DNA from: Physcomitrium patens
Taxonomy: Eukaryota; Streptophyta; Bryopsida; Funariales; Funariaceae
Length of the DNA: 64,000 nucleotides
Direction: 5' to 3'
Assembly (NCBI RefSeq): GCF_000002425.4
Contig: NC_037266.1
Span: 7,629,180 to 7,693,179 of the forward strand
A program made the translations under genes and the position numbers. Under the pieces are notes generated by a model. It searched no databases. It was not told where the DNA came from and saw only the letters and a list, made by a program, of their open reading frames with translations. Positions 36,500 to 48,099 of this stretch are shown here, piece by piece. How positions within the stretch are numbered: position 1 is the first letter of the stretch; each line of letters starts with the position of its first letter.

Positions 36500-37013
36500 A
36501 CAAGTGAGACATATATCAAAGAAAGTTGAAAAAAATAAAATAAGTATGTATGTTAAAAAAGAAACTATGATAGCTATTGCCAAAGACTAGAAAATTAGAG
36601 ACTCTTGAAATTAGATTAGAAATATGATTAGAGTTGATAAGAGTGAAGAAGACATCATTCTTATCTATATATATATATATATAATCTAACTATAAACTAC
36701 ATGTAAATGTTTTATAGGACCTCTAGTACATGTCCAATTTATACAACATATGTCTAACTTGCAAGGTAAGTTGTTTACATGTGTGCCATATGACTAACTT
36801 GTATCACAAGTGGCTAATATGTGCAATATATAGTTAAATTTTTGGTCAAGTTTTTAACCCATTAATAAACTACAAATTCATATAAAGTCAAATCCATGTC
36901 TATAAAGCTTCTAAAAAGCTAATATACAAGTTATTATATGATTTTTCTATTTTTTATCTAATTTGATTTCATTTCACTTATTTGAATAATTATCAATGTT
37001 GATCATGTCCACA
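36500..37013 (-). repeat. Solo LTR of the chromovirus family (minus strand)
   Basis: On the minus strand it starts TGTGGACATG at 37013 and follows the chromovirus LTR block by block: TTTTTAGAAGCTTTATAGAC, GACTTTATATG, AAACTTGACCAAAAATTTAAC, ACAAGTTAG, a TATATATATA box, CTTCTTCACTCTTATCAA and GGCAATAGCTAT. No pol sequence adjoins on either side, so it is probably a solo LTR left by recombination. The 3' end (about 36500) is approximate. Confidence 0.7.
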
Positions 37014-37779
37014 TAATGTTGATTACGTACTTGAAATTAATATAAAGATTATAGATAAAAAATCCTTAGTAAAAGTAGATATTTTGAAACTTAATCTGTT
37101 TATTTTTAGTATTATATGGAATGCTATTTTTTTTTTAAATCTTTTAGTGGTTAATGATTTTTTTTTTATTTATCAAGAAAATATAAAAAAACCTAATTTG
37201 CTAAATACTTATTCACAAGAATTGATGTTTGATAAAGAGTTGTTGGTTTATAAATCCATCAAAAAGACCTATATTTCTTAAAATTTATACAAAGTTAAAA
37301 GTGTTTAAGAAGAGAAATGTTTTAAGGTCTTTTAGAAGGTAAGAGTCTTAAGAGTACAAGATATACACAATGCATTGGAATTTTATTTATTTTTAAATAA
37401 ATTTAAAGCATTAGTAGATAAATTTCAAAGAAAAATTGAATAATAGCATATTGCATTGTTTTTTCTTCTTTTGGCAATATTTTCCATCTTTATTCAATAT
37501 TTGTGGTTTTTATTCCAAAATAGAGGTTTTGATTCTATCACAATATTATTAGTTGGACAAGAAAAAATTGTTATATCAAATTGCATAATTAATGAAGTAG
37601 GTTTTTTTAAAAAAAACATTAGTACAATTATAATAGATGCCATTATGTAGTATAATATGTGACTTAGATCTTAATGGATTTTAAAACATTATTATTTATA
37701 TAAATTATTTTGATATTCTAATTTTAAAATTTATATATTTTAATAGATTAATGAAAAAACTATAAGATATTTGAAATTG
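37014..37779 (+). other. Stretch between the solo LTR and the NB-ARC remnant
   Basis: AT-rich. Two short frames (37084-37281 and 37456-37650) have no recognisable domain. This is where the N-terminal part of the decayed NLR gene should lie, but neither a TIR nor a kinase domain could be discerned. Confidence 0.35.
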
Positions 37780-38560
37780 ATAAGTGTTAATAAGAAACTA
37801 ATTAAATTATAAGGTAAATTATAAAATATCAATAATTTAGGATTCATTGAAATAAGTGGAATTGACAAATCTAATTTGGCAAGGCTTTAAGTAGATATAT
37901 CTTTCACGAATTTGAAGCAATATGTTATTAAGATAATTTGAATGATAGAAAATGTAGACTTATATTAAAAAATAAGTTGAAAGATTTGCATAAATAATCC
38001 CAAGATTTGCACTTTGCAAGAAGGTCAAGACATCTTAGAACATATTCAAAAATCAAAGAAAGTTTTCATTTTCTTTGATGATGTTAGAAGCAAAAGTTGA
38101 TTGAATGAGTTATTAAATATTTATTAATTTAAAGATGATAATTATAGTAAATCAATTATAACTTTTTATATTTAGAGGTCTTTGAAATAAAATATACTAA
38201 TGCATGGAAAAATAGTTATAAAATTTTTCAATAAAAGCCAATCTATAAAGTTATTTTTTATCCATACCTTTGAAATCAATGAACCTTGTTTATTATTTTT
38301 AAAAAATATAGCCAATTACACTATTAATATTTTTAATAGACTTTTATTGATTTAAAAGTAATAAACATCTATTTGAATAAAAATAAAAGATTAAGAATGC
38401 ATAAATAAACTTTATATCAATTGTTGCAAACAAAATATGATTAAAGTAGAAATATAAAAACCTAGAAGAGACTAAAAATGAGCTTTGAGAAACTTGAAAT
38501 TAATGAAAAAATATGTTTTAAAATATTTCTTATTTTTTACACAATAATTTTTATTCTAGA
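37780..38560 (+). pseudogene. NB-ARC domain remnant of a moss-type NLR resistance gene
   Basis: In one frame with stops, the NB-ARC landmarks appear in the right order and spacing. A degraded P-loop (ISGIDKSNLARL, about 37845-37890, where GGIGKTTLAR is usual) comes first. It is followed by NPKICTLQEGQDILEHIQ, the kinase-2 motif KKVFIFFDDV (about 38060-38088) with both Asp retained, a segment SQSIKLFFIHTFEINEP (about 38240-38290), and a decayed GLPL-like site. NLR proteins sense pathogen effectors, and the NB-ARC is their nucleotide switch. Stops and the lost P-loop Thr make this non-functional. The matching LRR region is at 46040-47960, beyond an inserted retrotransposon. Confidence 0.7.
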
Positions 38561-38909
38561 TAGATATCTATTTTTTTTTTTTTAAATAAAATATTTTAAA
38601 TGATAATATTAGAATTTTAAAGTAAGCTAGTGATCATTTTAAGAAAAAATCATGAGTAGTAGTAGATCATACTTGAAACATGAATAGTCTATTTCAAGAG
38701 TCTAAGATCTTTTTAATCCACATTAATATAAAATCTCATCACAAAATAGGACAAAATAGACCGAAACAAAATTGAACAAAATTAAAAAAAAAGACAAAAC
38801 TGAGCAAATAGAAAAAAAATTAAACAAAATTAAAATAGCTAATAGGTGAAAGAGTGAAGAAAATATCATATTTTTGAAGATCTTATTTCAAATATATTGT
38901 GATAAATTA

Positions 38910-40495
38910 TCTTGAAAAAATAGATAATAGTGAAGGGATAGAAAAATTAAAGATGCTAAAACTGCTTTTTTATAAAATAAGCTTCTATTCACTTTGTAGA
39001 ACCACAAATAGAGCAAAATAAAGTAGATTAGAAAAATAAATAATATAAATGCCTTTGGAAAGAAGATAAGAGTAGTTTGTGGCAAAAATTAGCTTAGAAA
39101 TCCAAGAATTGATATCCAGAGAGGACCAATTACCAACTAAAGTCGAAATCAAACCTTGAAGCACAAAACTAAGTCTTGACAATGATTCTAGGGCTCTTTT
39201 GGAGATTGGAGAGTAGAATCAAGGAGTTGATTTGATAGATTTTCTTTGAGCATTGATTTGGAATGATTTGAATGTACATTAACTTTGTAAGAGCTTTGCA
39301 AATTTGGAGTTTGTTTGGGGTGACTCTAGATTTATGAAATAAAGTGGGTGATATTTTTGGAGAATTTCATAAGTTTGGTAATAGATCTATAAGTGAAATT
39401 TTTTGGATTTTCGGATGTAGTTGTGCGTGATGTGTGTTATAAATTTGGGTTTGGTTAAATAGTTAGATTTAAAAGAATAAAGGTTTTTTGTGTTATGATC
39501 TCAGAATTTAAGGTTTTGAAGACCAATGAGGTTTTCTTAGATATCTATCAATTTTCTACTTAGATTGAGGTAAATATTTTTTATAGAGGTAGTTAACTTG
39601 ATTTCTAATAAGTATATAAAGTTTAAACATAAAATAATATTTCAATCAGGAGTAATAAGCTCTAAGAAATTGGCATTAAGGTTGGAAAAGGAGGCCGGCC
39701 AATATCCAAGCACATTTTTGAGGTTATCATTTATTTGGTAATTTTTATCATTTTTAATTTTTTTTCTTATTTTTAACTTAATTATTAAGAGATATAAAAA
39801 ATTTGTGTTAAAATCAATAGTTAATTTATTAGATATTAAGGTTGTAAATTCTGCTATAAGAATTACTTAAAATTGATTAGTATTTGGTTTAAGATTAGGA
39901 TTAGGATTTTGGATTGATTTAAGGTTTGATTAGGATTAAGATTTAATTAAAGTTAGGATTGAGATTTTGGATTTAATTAGAATTTGATTAGGATTTGACT
40001 AGGATTTCACTAAGATTTGAGTAGGACTTATTTAGGATTTGTCTAGAATTTGATTAGGATTTATTAGGATTTTATTAGGATTTGTTCAGGATTTGATTAG
40101 AATTTAATTAATATTTGATTAGAATTTGAGTAAAATTTGATTAGGGCTTAATTAAGGGTTGACTAGAGTTTGACAAGGATTTTACCAAAGTTTGATTAGA
40201 TTTTGATTGGAATTTAATTAAGGTTTTTATTTTATTATTTTATTAAGATTTCTATTTTAGTATATATATTTTTTGAATTTCTATGTTATTTCTTTATAAT
40301 TTCTTTAAAGAATCTCTAGAAATTTTTTGTGTTCCTTATATAATTCCTTTAAAATTTTAATTGAATTTGATTGATGTTTGATTATATTTGCTAATCTTTA
40401 ATTATAATTTATTTAAGAATCTATTGGAATTGTTAAGACTTGTTATTGCAATTTTTCTTTTAACTTCGACAATTAGGTGCTCAATGCATTTTCAA
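38910..40495 (+). repeat. Dispersed repeat family A, copy 3 (3' spacer of the gypsy element)
   Basis: Same order of blocks as 6640-7820: GTAGAACCACAAATAGAGC, AAACTAAGTCTTGACAATGATT, and then 39880-40200 made of GATTAGGATTTGATTAGG-like steps. It joins directly to the integrase end at 40481-40495, suggesting that the family is element-borne non-coding sequence. Confidence 0.6.
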
Positions 40496-41020
40496 GCCAA
40501 ATGCCATGTAATACGACACTATAACGTATGGATCTTCATCTGAAACAATGACACGAGGTAATCCATCATGACAAAAGACAGTATTTAAGAAGACCCTTAC
40601 AAGTGTTGAAGCATCAATATCTAAGCACATTGTGGCCAAGTGAATTTGCTTCAATAGTTGATCCACAAAGATAGCAATTGTGGTGTCACTATGAAGCGTT
40701 TATGGAAAACAATGAATAAAATCTATAGTCACTTGCTTCCAATATACCATAGATAGTGAAATTGATTGCAATATTCTAAAAGTCACTACATTGTGTACTT
40801 TATTATGTTGACATGACTCATAGGAGCGTACAAAAGCTTAAACATCACAATTCAAATTTGTCCAAAATTATATCTTTGAGATCTGTTCTAAATGCCCACA
40901 TATTGAGATATCATGTCCATTTTGAAATATGCATATTTAGAATATAATATTATGAGGTGTATAAATCCGCTTCTTGAAATATAGGAAGCTATTACTAAGA
41001 TTGTAATTTTGATATTGTAT
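40481..41020 (-). pseudogene. Integrase remnant of the minus-strand gypsy element
   Basis: The minus strand shows an HHCC-like part (GHDISICGHLEQ, then SYESCQH, about 40930-40800), the first catalytic Asp in VTIDFIHCFP (about 40735-40705), and VDQLLKQIHLA and HDGLPRVIVSDEDPYVIVSY (about 40570-40510) carrying the second catalytic Asp. The last 61 codons (40666 to 40481) are open. The core is cut short at about 40481: the Glu-bearing part and C-terminal domain are missing. Confidence 0.75.
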
Positions 41021-41126
41021 ATCACTGTAGAATAGAAAAATAAACTTTGTAGTAAGTTACTGGTTGGTTATTGATAACCTTAAAAATTAGACTAATGATT
41101 AGGCAGTTTAGTTGGTAACAGTAGGT

Positions 41127-41645
41127 TGTTAGTGGAATAAATGGTTAAGAATTCAAAGGGTTATAATCTTTGGAATTTGCTTGACGATGGTCCATCTTTT
41201 GGTAGAATAAAGAGGTTGAAGAAACAAAGATTGGAGCCAAACTGTGAGAGTCGTAAGCCAAGGGACCAGACTGTGATAGTCATAAGCCGGAGCAAGTTTA
41301 GTGCTACTTCTTTTTGTTTCTTTGTTGTTGACGAGTAATGGATAGTTTCTGAATACTGAGAAGTTAGTCTGGAGTGCCGGACTTTGAGAGTCGTAAGCCA
41401 ATATATTAAATTCTGTGTGATGAATTGAGAAACTGAATACAATAAATAAGCTGGAGATCAATAATTGAATATATATAAACCACAAAGAGAGTAAGTGGGA
41501 GATGAACGGATAAGAATATGGAAGTATTGTTGAATTGATAGTCGTAGAATGGATTATGGGTTGAATTAAGATGGAAGTAGTAAGCCTTGGTATTTTGTAG
41601 TTTGATAATTGATTTCAGATAGCCAGAATACAGTCAATTGTAACA
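41127..41645. mobile_element. Putative nested solo LTR inside the gypsy element
   Basis: A block of different texture interrupts the pol sequence between the RNase H and integrase remnants. It is bounded by TGTTAG at 41127 and TAACA at 41645, perfect short inverted termini as in many LTRs. It holds three copies of ACTGTGAGAGTCGTAAGCCA or close variants (41241-41260, 41270-41289, 41381-41400). No matching 5-bp duplication was seen at the edges, so the exact ends, which could extend to about 41030, are uncertain. Confidence 0.4.
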
Positions 41646-41699
41646 CTAACAGACCCAATTCATATAACTAGTCTTTTCTTGTGTTCAAACGCACGTCTA

Positions 41700-43200
41700 T
41701 TAATTTAATTGCTTTGGTATATTGAAGCTTGAACACAATGAGAACAACAATCACCCACCTTTAGTTGATCGCTAACCATCTTAAAATAAGCATTCCAATA
41801 CATGGCTTCCTTTCATTTTGTTTCTTAGATTAGATTTGAAATGATACTACTAATAGTAGCAACTTTTGTTTTGTCTTTTGATTTGACTTTCAAGTCTTAT
41901 CTCTATGATAAGTTGTCTTGTATAATATGTTGTCATCTTTTTTTGTATTCAAGCTAAATATCAAAAAGCTGCAATAGTTCATCTCAACAATAATGTTGTG
42001 ATTTCATATTTTTCAAAAGTAAATTATATAGCAAAGGTCGATGGTCAATCAATACAATTACTAGCTTTTCTAATAGATAGTGTTGCCGCACCTTTGTGGC
42101 ATGTACAATTGCTAATTGCTCTCGATCATGTGTAGAGTAATTGCACTCTATCCTTCTGAGCTTACATGATTCATATGCTACAAATTGAAGGCTCCTATCA
42201 AAGTCTTATTGAAGGACTACTCCAATAGCAAAGTTGGAAGCATCAATGACAAGTATACAAAGAACGTTGAGATCATATGGTTAGAATATTAGCGTAGTAA
42301 TGAGTGCCTCCTTCAACCTATCAAAGATGCTTTGCTGATTTAGTTTCCATTCAAATAGAGCACCTTACTCGAAAAGGTTTACCAATGAAGTACTAATGTG
42401 TGCAAAACGCTAAACAAAATGGCAATAATATCCAACAAGGCCTAAAAAAGAGAGGACTTCAAAAAAATCTTTAGGGGTTGGCCAATCTCCCACTACTTTC
42501 ACCTTATTTTGTTCTATGTGCATGCCTTCAAAAGACACCACATGCTCCAAAAAGGTAACTTCCAACTTTTAAAGTTCATATTTTGATTACTTATAATAAT
42601 AGTGACTATCTTCTAGCTGGAGTAGCATTTCTTGTAGGTATTGCTCATGCTCCTTAGAAATTTTACTATATATGAGAATATCATTAGTGAAGACAACTAC
42701 ATACTTATCCAAAAGGTCCTAAAACAATCCATTTATGTGACTCATGAAAGAAGTTAGAGCATTGGTGAAGCTAAAAGATAAAATAAGCCATTTGAAATAT
42801 CCATAGGACATATAAAATGTTATTTTTTTATATCTTCTCTTACAATAGGTATCTGCCAATAGCCACTCCAAAGATCCAATTTACTAAAGATGATTGCACC
42901 TTGAAGTTGATTAAGAAGATCATCCATGTATGAAAGTGGATATGTACTTTTAACATTCTGCTTATTGAAGCCTCAATAGTCCATACAAAGTCAAAGTCCA
43001 TCATCCTTCTTAGATGCAAAGAATATAGGTATTTTCTATAGTGATGTATTTTCTAAAATGAAGCTATTTTCTAAGAATTCGTCTAATATCTTTTGTAGCT
43101 CTTTAAGTTCATTTGATACTAAGTGATAAATTGGCCAATTTGTTCATTTGGCTCTAAGTAATAGTTCTATTTGAAAGAGGGCACCTCGATCACAAGGCAC
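41700..43200 (-). pseudogene. Reverse transcriptase and RNase H remnant of the minus-strand gypsy element
   Basis: In minus-strand order: FFASKKDDG at about 43020, NQLQGAIIFSKLDLWSGYWQI at about 42890-42850 (RT domain core), FTNDILIYSK at about 42690-42660, where FLDD is expected so the first catalytic Asp is Asn, then WPTPKDFFEVLSF and a GYY-containing connection at about 42480-42420 leading to RNase H. Multiple frame changes mean no active product. Confidence 0.7.
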
Positions 43201-43379
43201 ACCACTAGATAGGATGATTGGAAAAACATCTTGATGTTCCCGTATAAATTATTCTGCCCATTCTATTCTTTTGGTTGTCTTTTCCACCATTGATGCAAGT
43301 TTTGGAACCACCATATATACCAGTTACTTATGTTATATTTGCTTCTTCATAAAGGTTATTTCTATAAATAAGTTTTTAA

Positions 43380-43740
43380 TTATAAATTATTTTTTTTCTT
43401 CACTTGATGTGGAGGTACAAAGAGTCATCTTGTGTCCACCATCTTTGAAGAAAATTGTCGTTGCTATCCAATTAACTTCTTTATTTTCCATCTTTAACCA
43501 TGGCATACTAAGGATAACATCATATCTTAGCTTTGTTATTTTAAACCTCTCTCTTAAGACGTATGTATCAGTTAATCTCAAGGTTTTTTCTTCACATGTT
43601 TCACTCAATATATTCTCTCAATCATTTGTAAGGTATATACTTTCTCTTTTAACTACCTTAATTTTAATTCCAAGTGAGTTGGTAATTTCCATAAAGATGC
43701 AATTTTTTGTAGAGCCATAATCCACGAGCACTTGACATGA
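43380..43740 (-). pseudogene. Aspartic protease remnant of the minus-strand gypsy element
   Basis: A 73-codon frame (43608 to 43387) contains ITKLRYDVILSMPWLKMENKE, equivalent to the conserved YDVILGMPWL segment of gypsy proteases, with Ser for Gly. The catalytic Asp region upstream is too decayed to read with certainty. Confidence 0.7.
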
Positions 43741-43799
43741 CTATCTTCTTAGTAATTTAATTAGATGCACTAGTCAACTTTTTTTTATAATTGTCCAAA

Positions 43800-44700
43800 A
43801 CCATGCCATTTGTCTCTGAGATATAGTAGCTATTCCTAATATTAGCCCTCAGTGCCTTTATTGAAGAGCCTCATTTTCTTGCTTTGTCTCATTATCAACT
43901 TTCTAAGTCTCAAGTTTGTGAATCCACCTTATTTTGTTGATGCTTGAATTTTGATATTTTAAACAACCTCCAATTTGATAGCTTGACTTCTAATAATAAA
44001 AACATAATTCCTTTTGTACCAATTTTTGTCATCTTTGTGGTGTCAATGATCCTTATAGGACATGAATCTCTATTAGCATTGATTGTTGTACTTTAGTATT
44101 AGATAGCCATATAGAACTTCATACTATAGGTCGTGCTTCACAATTTCTAAAATCTATAGTATTGACCTTCTCTGCAATCTTAATTACCTCTTCAAATGTT
44201 TGTGGATTCCTTAGTTCCACATCTCACTAAATCCTAGATTTCAAACCTCATTGGAATTGATCCATTATTTTTGCCTTTGAAACATTGCCAATTTGGAGAC
44301 ATAAGAACTTGAATTGAGAGACATAATCTTGTATTGACCTAGATTATGTAAGATTTACTAACTGATCATGTATTATCTTCTCTACATTGATAGGTCAAAG
44401 ATGATTCCTAAACTTGGTCTCAAACTCTTCCCAATGACAAAATCTACCTTGAGCTCTATAGCTTTGAATTCAATGTTGCCACCAAATGGCTTCCACATCT
44501 CTCAAATAGTTAATTGTGTACATAATTTCTTCACTAATATTTACCTCAGATAGTTGGAGGTATTATTGTATGTTGAAGAGCCATTGACATACATCTTTTT
44601 GCTTTGAAGTCTCATAATATGTACTAAACTTACTCAATTTCATCATAACAGATGTTGATTTCTTTCTCCTAGAGGCTTCTATTTACCCTTGCAAAGTAGC
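43800..44700 (-). pseudogene. gag remnant of the minus-strand gypsy element
   Basis: Minus-strand translation around 44340-44140 gives SRSIQDYVSQFKFLCLQIG, then KAKIMDQFQ and DVELRNPQTFEEVIKIAEK, matching the retrotransposon gag core (domain GSVQDYV..F then GL...EV.LR.P.TLEEA). Stops interrupt it. The frame continues toward a poorly conserved zinc-knuckle region. Confidence 0.65.
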
Positions 44701-44944
44701 TATCTTGCCTAAGAGGTATTGTATTTGAGCCTCCATCTGGGATTCCTTTGCCATATCTCCCATGTTGTAATTACTTATTGGACTCTATTATTTTAATGCC
44801 TTCTCATCTTTTAATTGACTTTTTAAGAGGAGCTCATGGTAGCTTCAATACAGTATCCAATGTGAATACAACAACTAATTTTAAAGTAAATGTTGATTAT
44901 TGACTCACTACCAAAGAATAGTCTAACTTTTGCCTTAATACCAA

Positions 44945-45409
44945 TGAAATAAGACGAATCTATCTTGAGAGTCTAAGATCCTTTTAATCCACAAGAACAT
45001 AAAATCTCTTGACAAAATAGGACAAAATAGATTAGAATAGAATTGAATAGAACTAAACAAAATAGGACATGAAAGACAAAACTGAGCAAATAAAAATAGA
45101 ATAGAATAGAATTGAATACAAAGATACAAAACCAAATTTTACTAAGAAAAAAGGTCTAAAGCTATACTTGACTAGATATCCAAAAGGTCGTGGCTAGTCC
45201 TATTCATACTTTGTTCTACCACCTTAGACTTTCTATAATGTTCTTAGATGATGGATGTCACTTAAATAATCATCTCAAATTCTTTTTAGAAGGTTCTATG
45301 GTAGGCCTTACCTAGATAATTATCTTAAGCTCTTTTTAGAATATTACATGGTAGATCCTACATAGTCCATTAATCTAACCCTAATTCTAGAAACTTCCAT
45401 AGCTTCTCA
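44945..45409 (-). repeat. 5' LTR of the minus-strand gypsy element
   Basis: Bounded on the internal side by TG (44945) next to the PBS, and on the outer side by CA at 45409, or alternatively at 45421. About 150 bp next to the PBS match 38681-38830. In plus view the pattern GACAAAATAGGACAAAATAGA marks both copies. Confidence 0.6.
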
Positions 45410-45421
45410 AACATGGTTCCA

Positions 45422-46039
45422 ACTATCTATCCTTATGTATCAATAATAAAAATATCTTATTTATATCATGTTATAATAATAGATATTTATACATATATAA
45501 TCAATTACATGATATAAAGCACATACTTACAAAAATAGAATTTAAAAGATTATAAAATTTATATTTATATTTAGCTATGTTTAATTATTATAATTAAAAT
45601 ATAAATATTATATTAATGAATTATCAAATCTTATATTTTTTACATATATATTTTTATATACTAATATTTTAAGTATTAAAAATAGATTATTTAACATCAT
45701 ATTTATACATGTATAAGTGAGGTATAGAAATAATATAAGGCCTATATTTTATAAAGTCAAAAGAATAATTGAAGTATTAAAGAAATTAAAAGTATATACT
45801 TTAAACTATACACTTTTATTTGTAAATTATTTACTCTTTTGTGGATTTTAATCTTATTTCAACTCTAGTAGAAAAAACTTCCAAACTTTGATTTTTAATC
45901 ATATACTTTTAAAATAAAGGTCATACAATTAAAATTCAAAAAATAATATTAATAGATTTCAAAACATTGCCAAAACTAAGAATTTCAACCAAATGCATGT
46001 ACTTCACTATGATAATTGTATCTTTTTAAAATCTTTTAT
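45422..46039 (+). other. AT-rich stretch between the gypsy LTR and the LRR region
   Basis: No motif could be read. By position it would correspond to the link between NB-ARC and LRR of the interrupted NLR pseudogene. Confidence 0.35.
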
Positions 46040-47960
46040 TTTTAAGTTATATTTTAGAAGAATTTCCAAATATACTAAAAAGAACTTATTAAATTAGAAA
46101 AAATTATAATTTTTCAAATATAAGAAATTAAAGGATTTATAAAAAAGACTTAAAAGCTTGACATGTTTAAAGAAGAAAAAATATCAAAATTTGAGGCTTT
46201 GGATAAGTTTCTATATATATTAGAAAATCTTATTGAATTAGAAGAATTATTTTTCTCTTAATACAAAAAATTGAAGAAGTAGCATAAAAGATTTGAAAAC
46301 TTGACATGTTTAAAGAAGTTTTATATGTAGAAAATTTATCAAAAGATTTAAAAGCTTAACATATATATATAGATATATATATGACTTTAGAAGAATTTCT
46401 AAGTGGACTAAGAAATCTTTTTGTATTAGAAAAATTAATTTATTTCAAATGCAAGAAATTGAACAGTTCTTCTAAATTTTTTGAAAGTTTGACATATTTA
46501 AAGAAGATTTACATAATAGAATGTGATACTTTAAAAGAGTTTCTAAAAAAATTAGATGATTTTGTTGCATGTGAAGGATTATATTTACTTAAATTCAAAA
46601 TATTAAAGAAGTTGCTAGGATGATAAAGAAGCTTGATCTATTTAAAGATATTAAAAATCCTTAATATAAATCTTTTGAAGAATTTTCAAGTAGATTAAAA
46701 AATATTATTGTATTAAAAAAATTAAATTATCTTATATTCAAAAATTAAATAAGTTGGCTAAAAGGTTTGAAAGCTTGATATTTTTGAAGAAGCTATACTT
46801 ATAGGAATTTGAGGCTTTAGAAGAATTTCCAAGTAGATTAAAAAAATTAATTGCATTAAAAAACTGAATTTTTTTTAAATATAGAAATTTTAGTTAGTTA
46901 CAATAAGAATTAGAAATCTTTTTTATTTAAAGAAATTTTTTATTTAAAAATATGAGGCTTTTGAACAATTTTCAAGGAGATTAAAAAATCTTATTGTATT
47001 GAAAGAATTTATTATTTTTAATATAAAAAATTAGGAAATTTTCTTAAAACATTTAGAAGCTTTACATATTTGAAAAATATTTATAAATGGAAATATGATA
47101 TATAAGAGTAATTTTATAGTAGATTAGACAATCTTGTTGTATTTAAAGAAATAGATTTTTCTAAATACAAGAAATCAAAAAATTACAATAAGAATTTAAA
47201 AGCTTGGTATATTTAAAAATAAATAAAAAATATAGAAATGTGAGGCTTTGGAAGATTATCTAAATAGACTAAGAAATCTTATTACATTAAAAGAATTGAA
47301 TTTTTTCAAAAATAAAAAATTAAATAAGTTACTAGAATAATTTAGAAGCTTGATAAATTTGAAGAAAATTTATATGGAAAAATGTGATATTTTGGATGAA
47401 TTTTTGGTGAATTGAAAAACCTTTTTGTGTTAAAAAATTAATATTTTCGAAATACAAGAATTTGAAAAAGTTGTAAAAAGAATTTTAAAATCTTGACATA
47501 TTTGAAGAAGATAGACATGTCAGAATATGACACTTTAGAAGATTTTTTAGTAGACTAGAGAATTCGGTTGCATTAGAAGAAATAAATTTTTTAGAGTAAG
47601 GATTATTAAGGAATAATTATAAAAGATTAGAAGATTGTAATATTTGAGGAATTTAAATAAGTACAAGTGCATAGTTTTCGAATTGTTTTTGAATAGATTC
47701 AAAAATTCGATGAATTAAAAGTATCTAGAATTAAATTAGAAAGAAAGATTCTTTAAAATACAAAATTTTATATATTTTTAGAAATTTTTAAAATTTTATA
47801 TCAAATTTAGAAGTTTAAAAATTTAAAAAGAATTATAGATTCAAGAAAATAAGGTTTTAAAGGAGTTTTTAAATAAATTTATTAAAAATGTTAACTTTCT
47901 AAATGTGTTGGGAATTAAGGAAGTTGCTTCTAAAGTAAAATATGATATATTTAATAAATT
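46040..47960 (+). pseudogene. LRR region of the decayed NLR gene, 144-bp super-repeats
   Basis: A unit translating as LEEF...L..L..LEKL.F.KCKKL...F.SLTYLKKIYI.EC recurs. The LEEF codons start near 46045, 46184, 46383, 46526, 46670, 46811, 46955, 47100, 47240, 47388 and 47530, mostly 139-148 bp apart: 48 residues, or two 24-residue LRRs. The best-preserved stretch is open from 46381 to 46623 and shows about four LRRs. Other units contain stops and frameshifts. LRRs of this kind form the sensing part of plant NLRs. The unit style (SGLRNL..LE.L...KC.KL) resembles moss NLRs. The region is too broken to be expressed as a receptor. Confidence 0.75.
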
Positions 47961-48099
47961 TGGAAATTTTTTAAAAATAGATTAAAAAATAAATATACTT
48001 CTATTTTTAAATTATTTTTTATTTATAATATTTTTAGTAATTATTAATTTTTTAAATAGATCAATGCTCATTACTATACATTAAAAAATATTCAAAATA
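47961..48099. other. AT-rich sequence after the LRR remnant
   Basis: Nothing recognisable. Confidence 0.5.

Larger units (their letters stand above)
38681..45409 (-). mobile_element. Decayed Ty3/gypsy retrotransposon (minus strand) inserted in an NLR pseudogene
   Basis: Read on the minus strand: 5' LTR (45409 or 45421 to 44945), PBS (44944-44932, TTGGTATTAAGGC), gag, protease, RT, RNase H, integrase ending near 40481, a long non-coding spacer (repeat family A, 40495-38910), then the far part of a 3' LTR (38830-38681). The first 150 bp of both LTR ends in plus view match (TGAATAGTCTATTTCAAGAG against TGAAATAAGACG...CTTGAGAG, then TCTAAGATC.TTTTAATCCAC). AACA precedes 38681 and follows 45409, a possible worn target-site duplication. 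The 3' LTR appears internally deleted. Confidence 0.65.

Noticed and set aside
39880..40200. GATTAGGATTT steps as interstitial telomere repeat
   Set aside because: The plant telomere unit is TTTAGGG. The steps here are irregular 10-12 bp and lack the GGG, so they are better seen as element spacer.
43271..43720. 149-codon + strand frame resembling a multi-span membrane protein
   Set aside because: It is antisense to the gypsy protease remnant, whose YDVILSMPWL motif on the minus strand explains the region.
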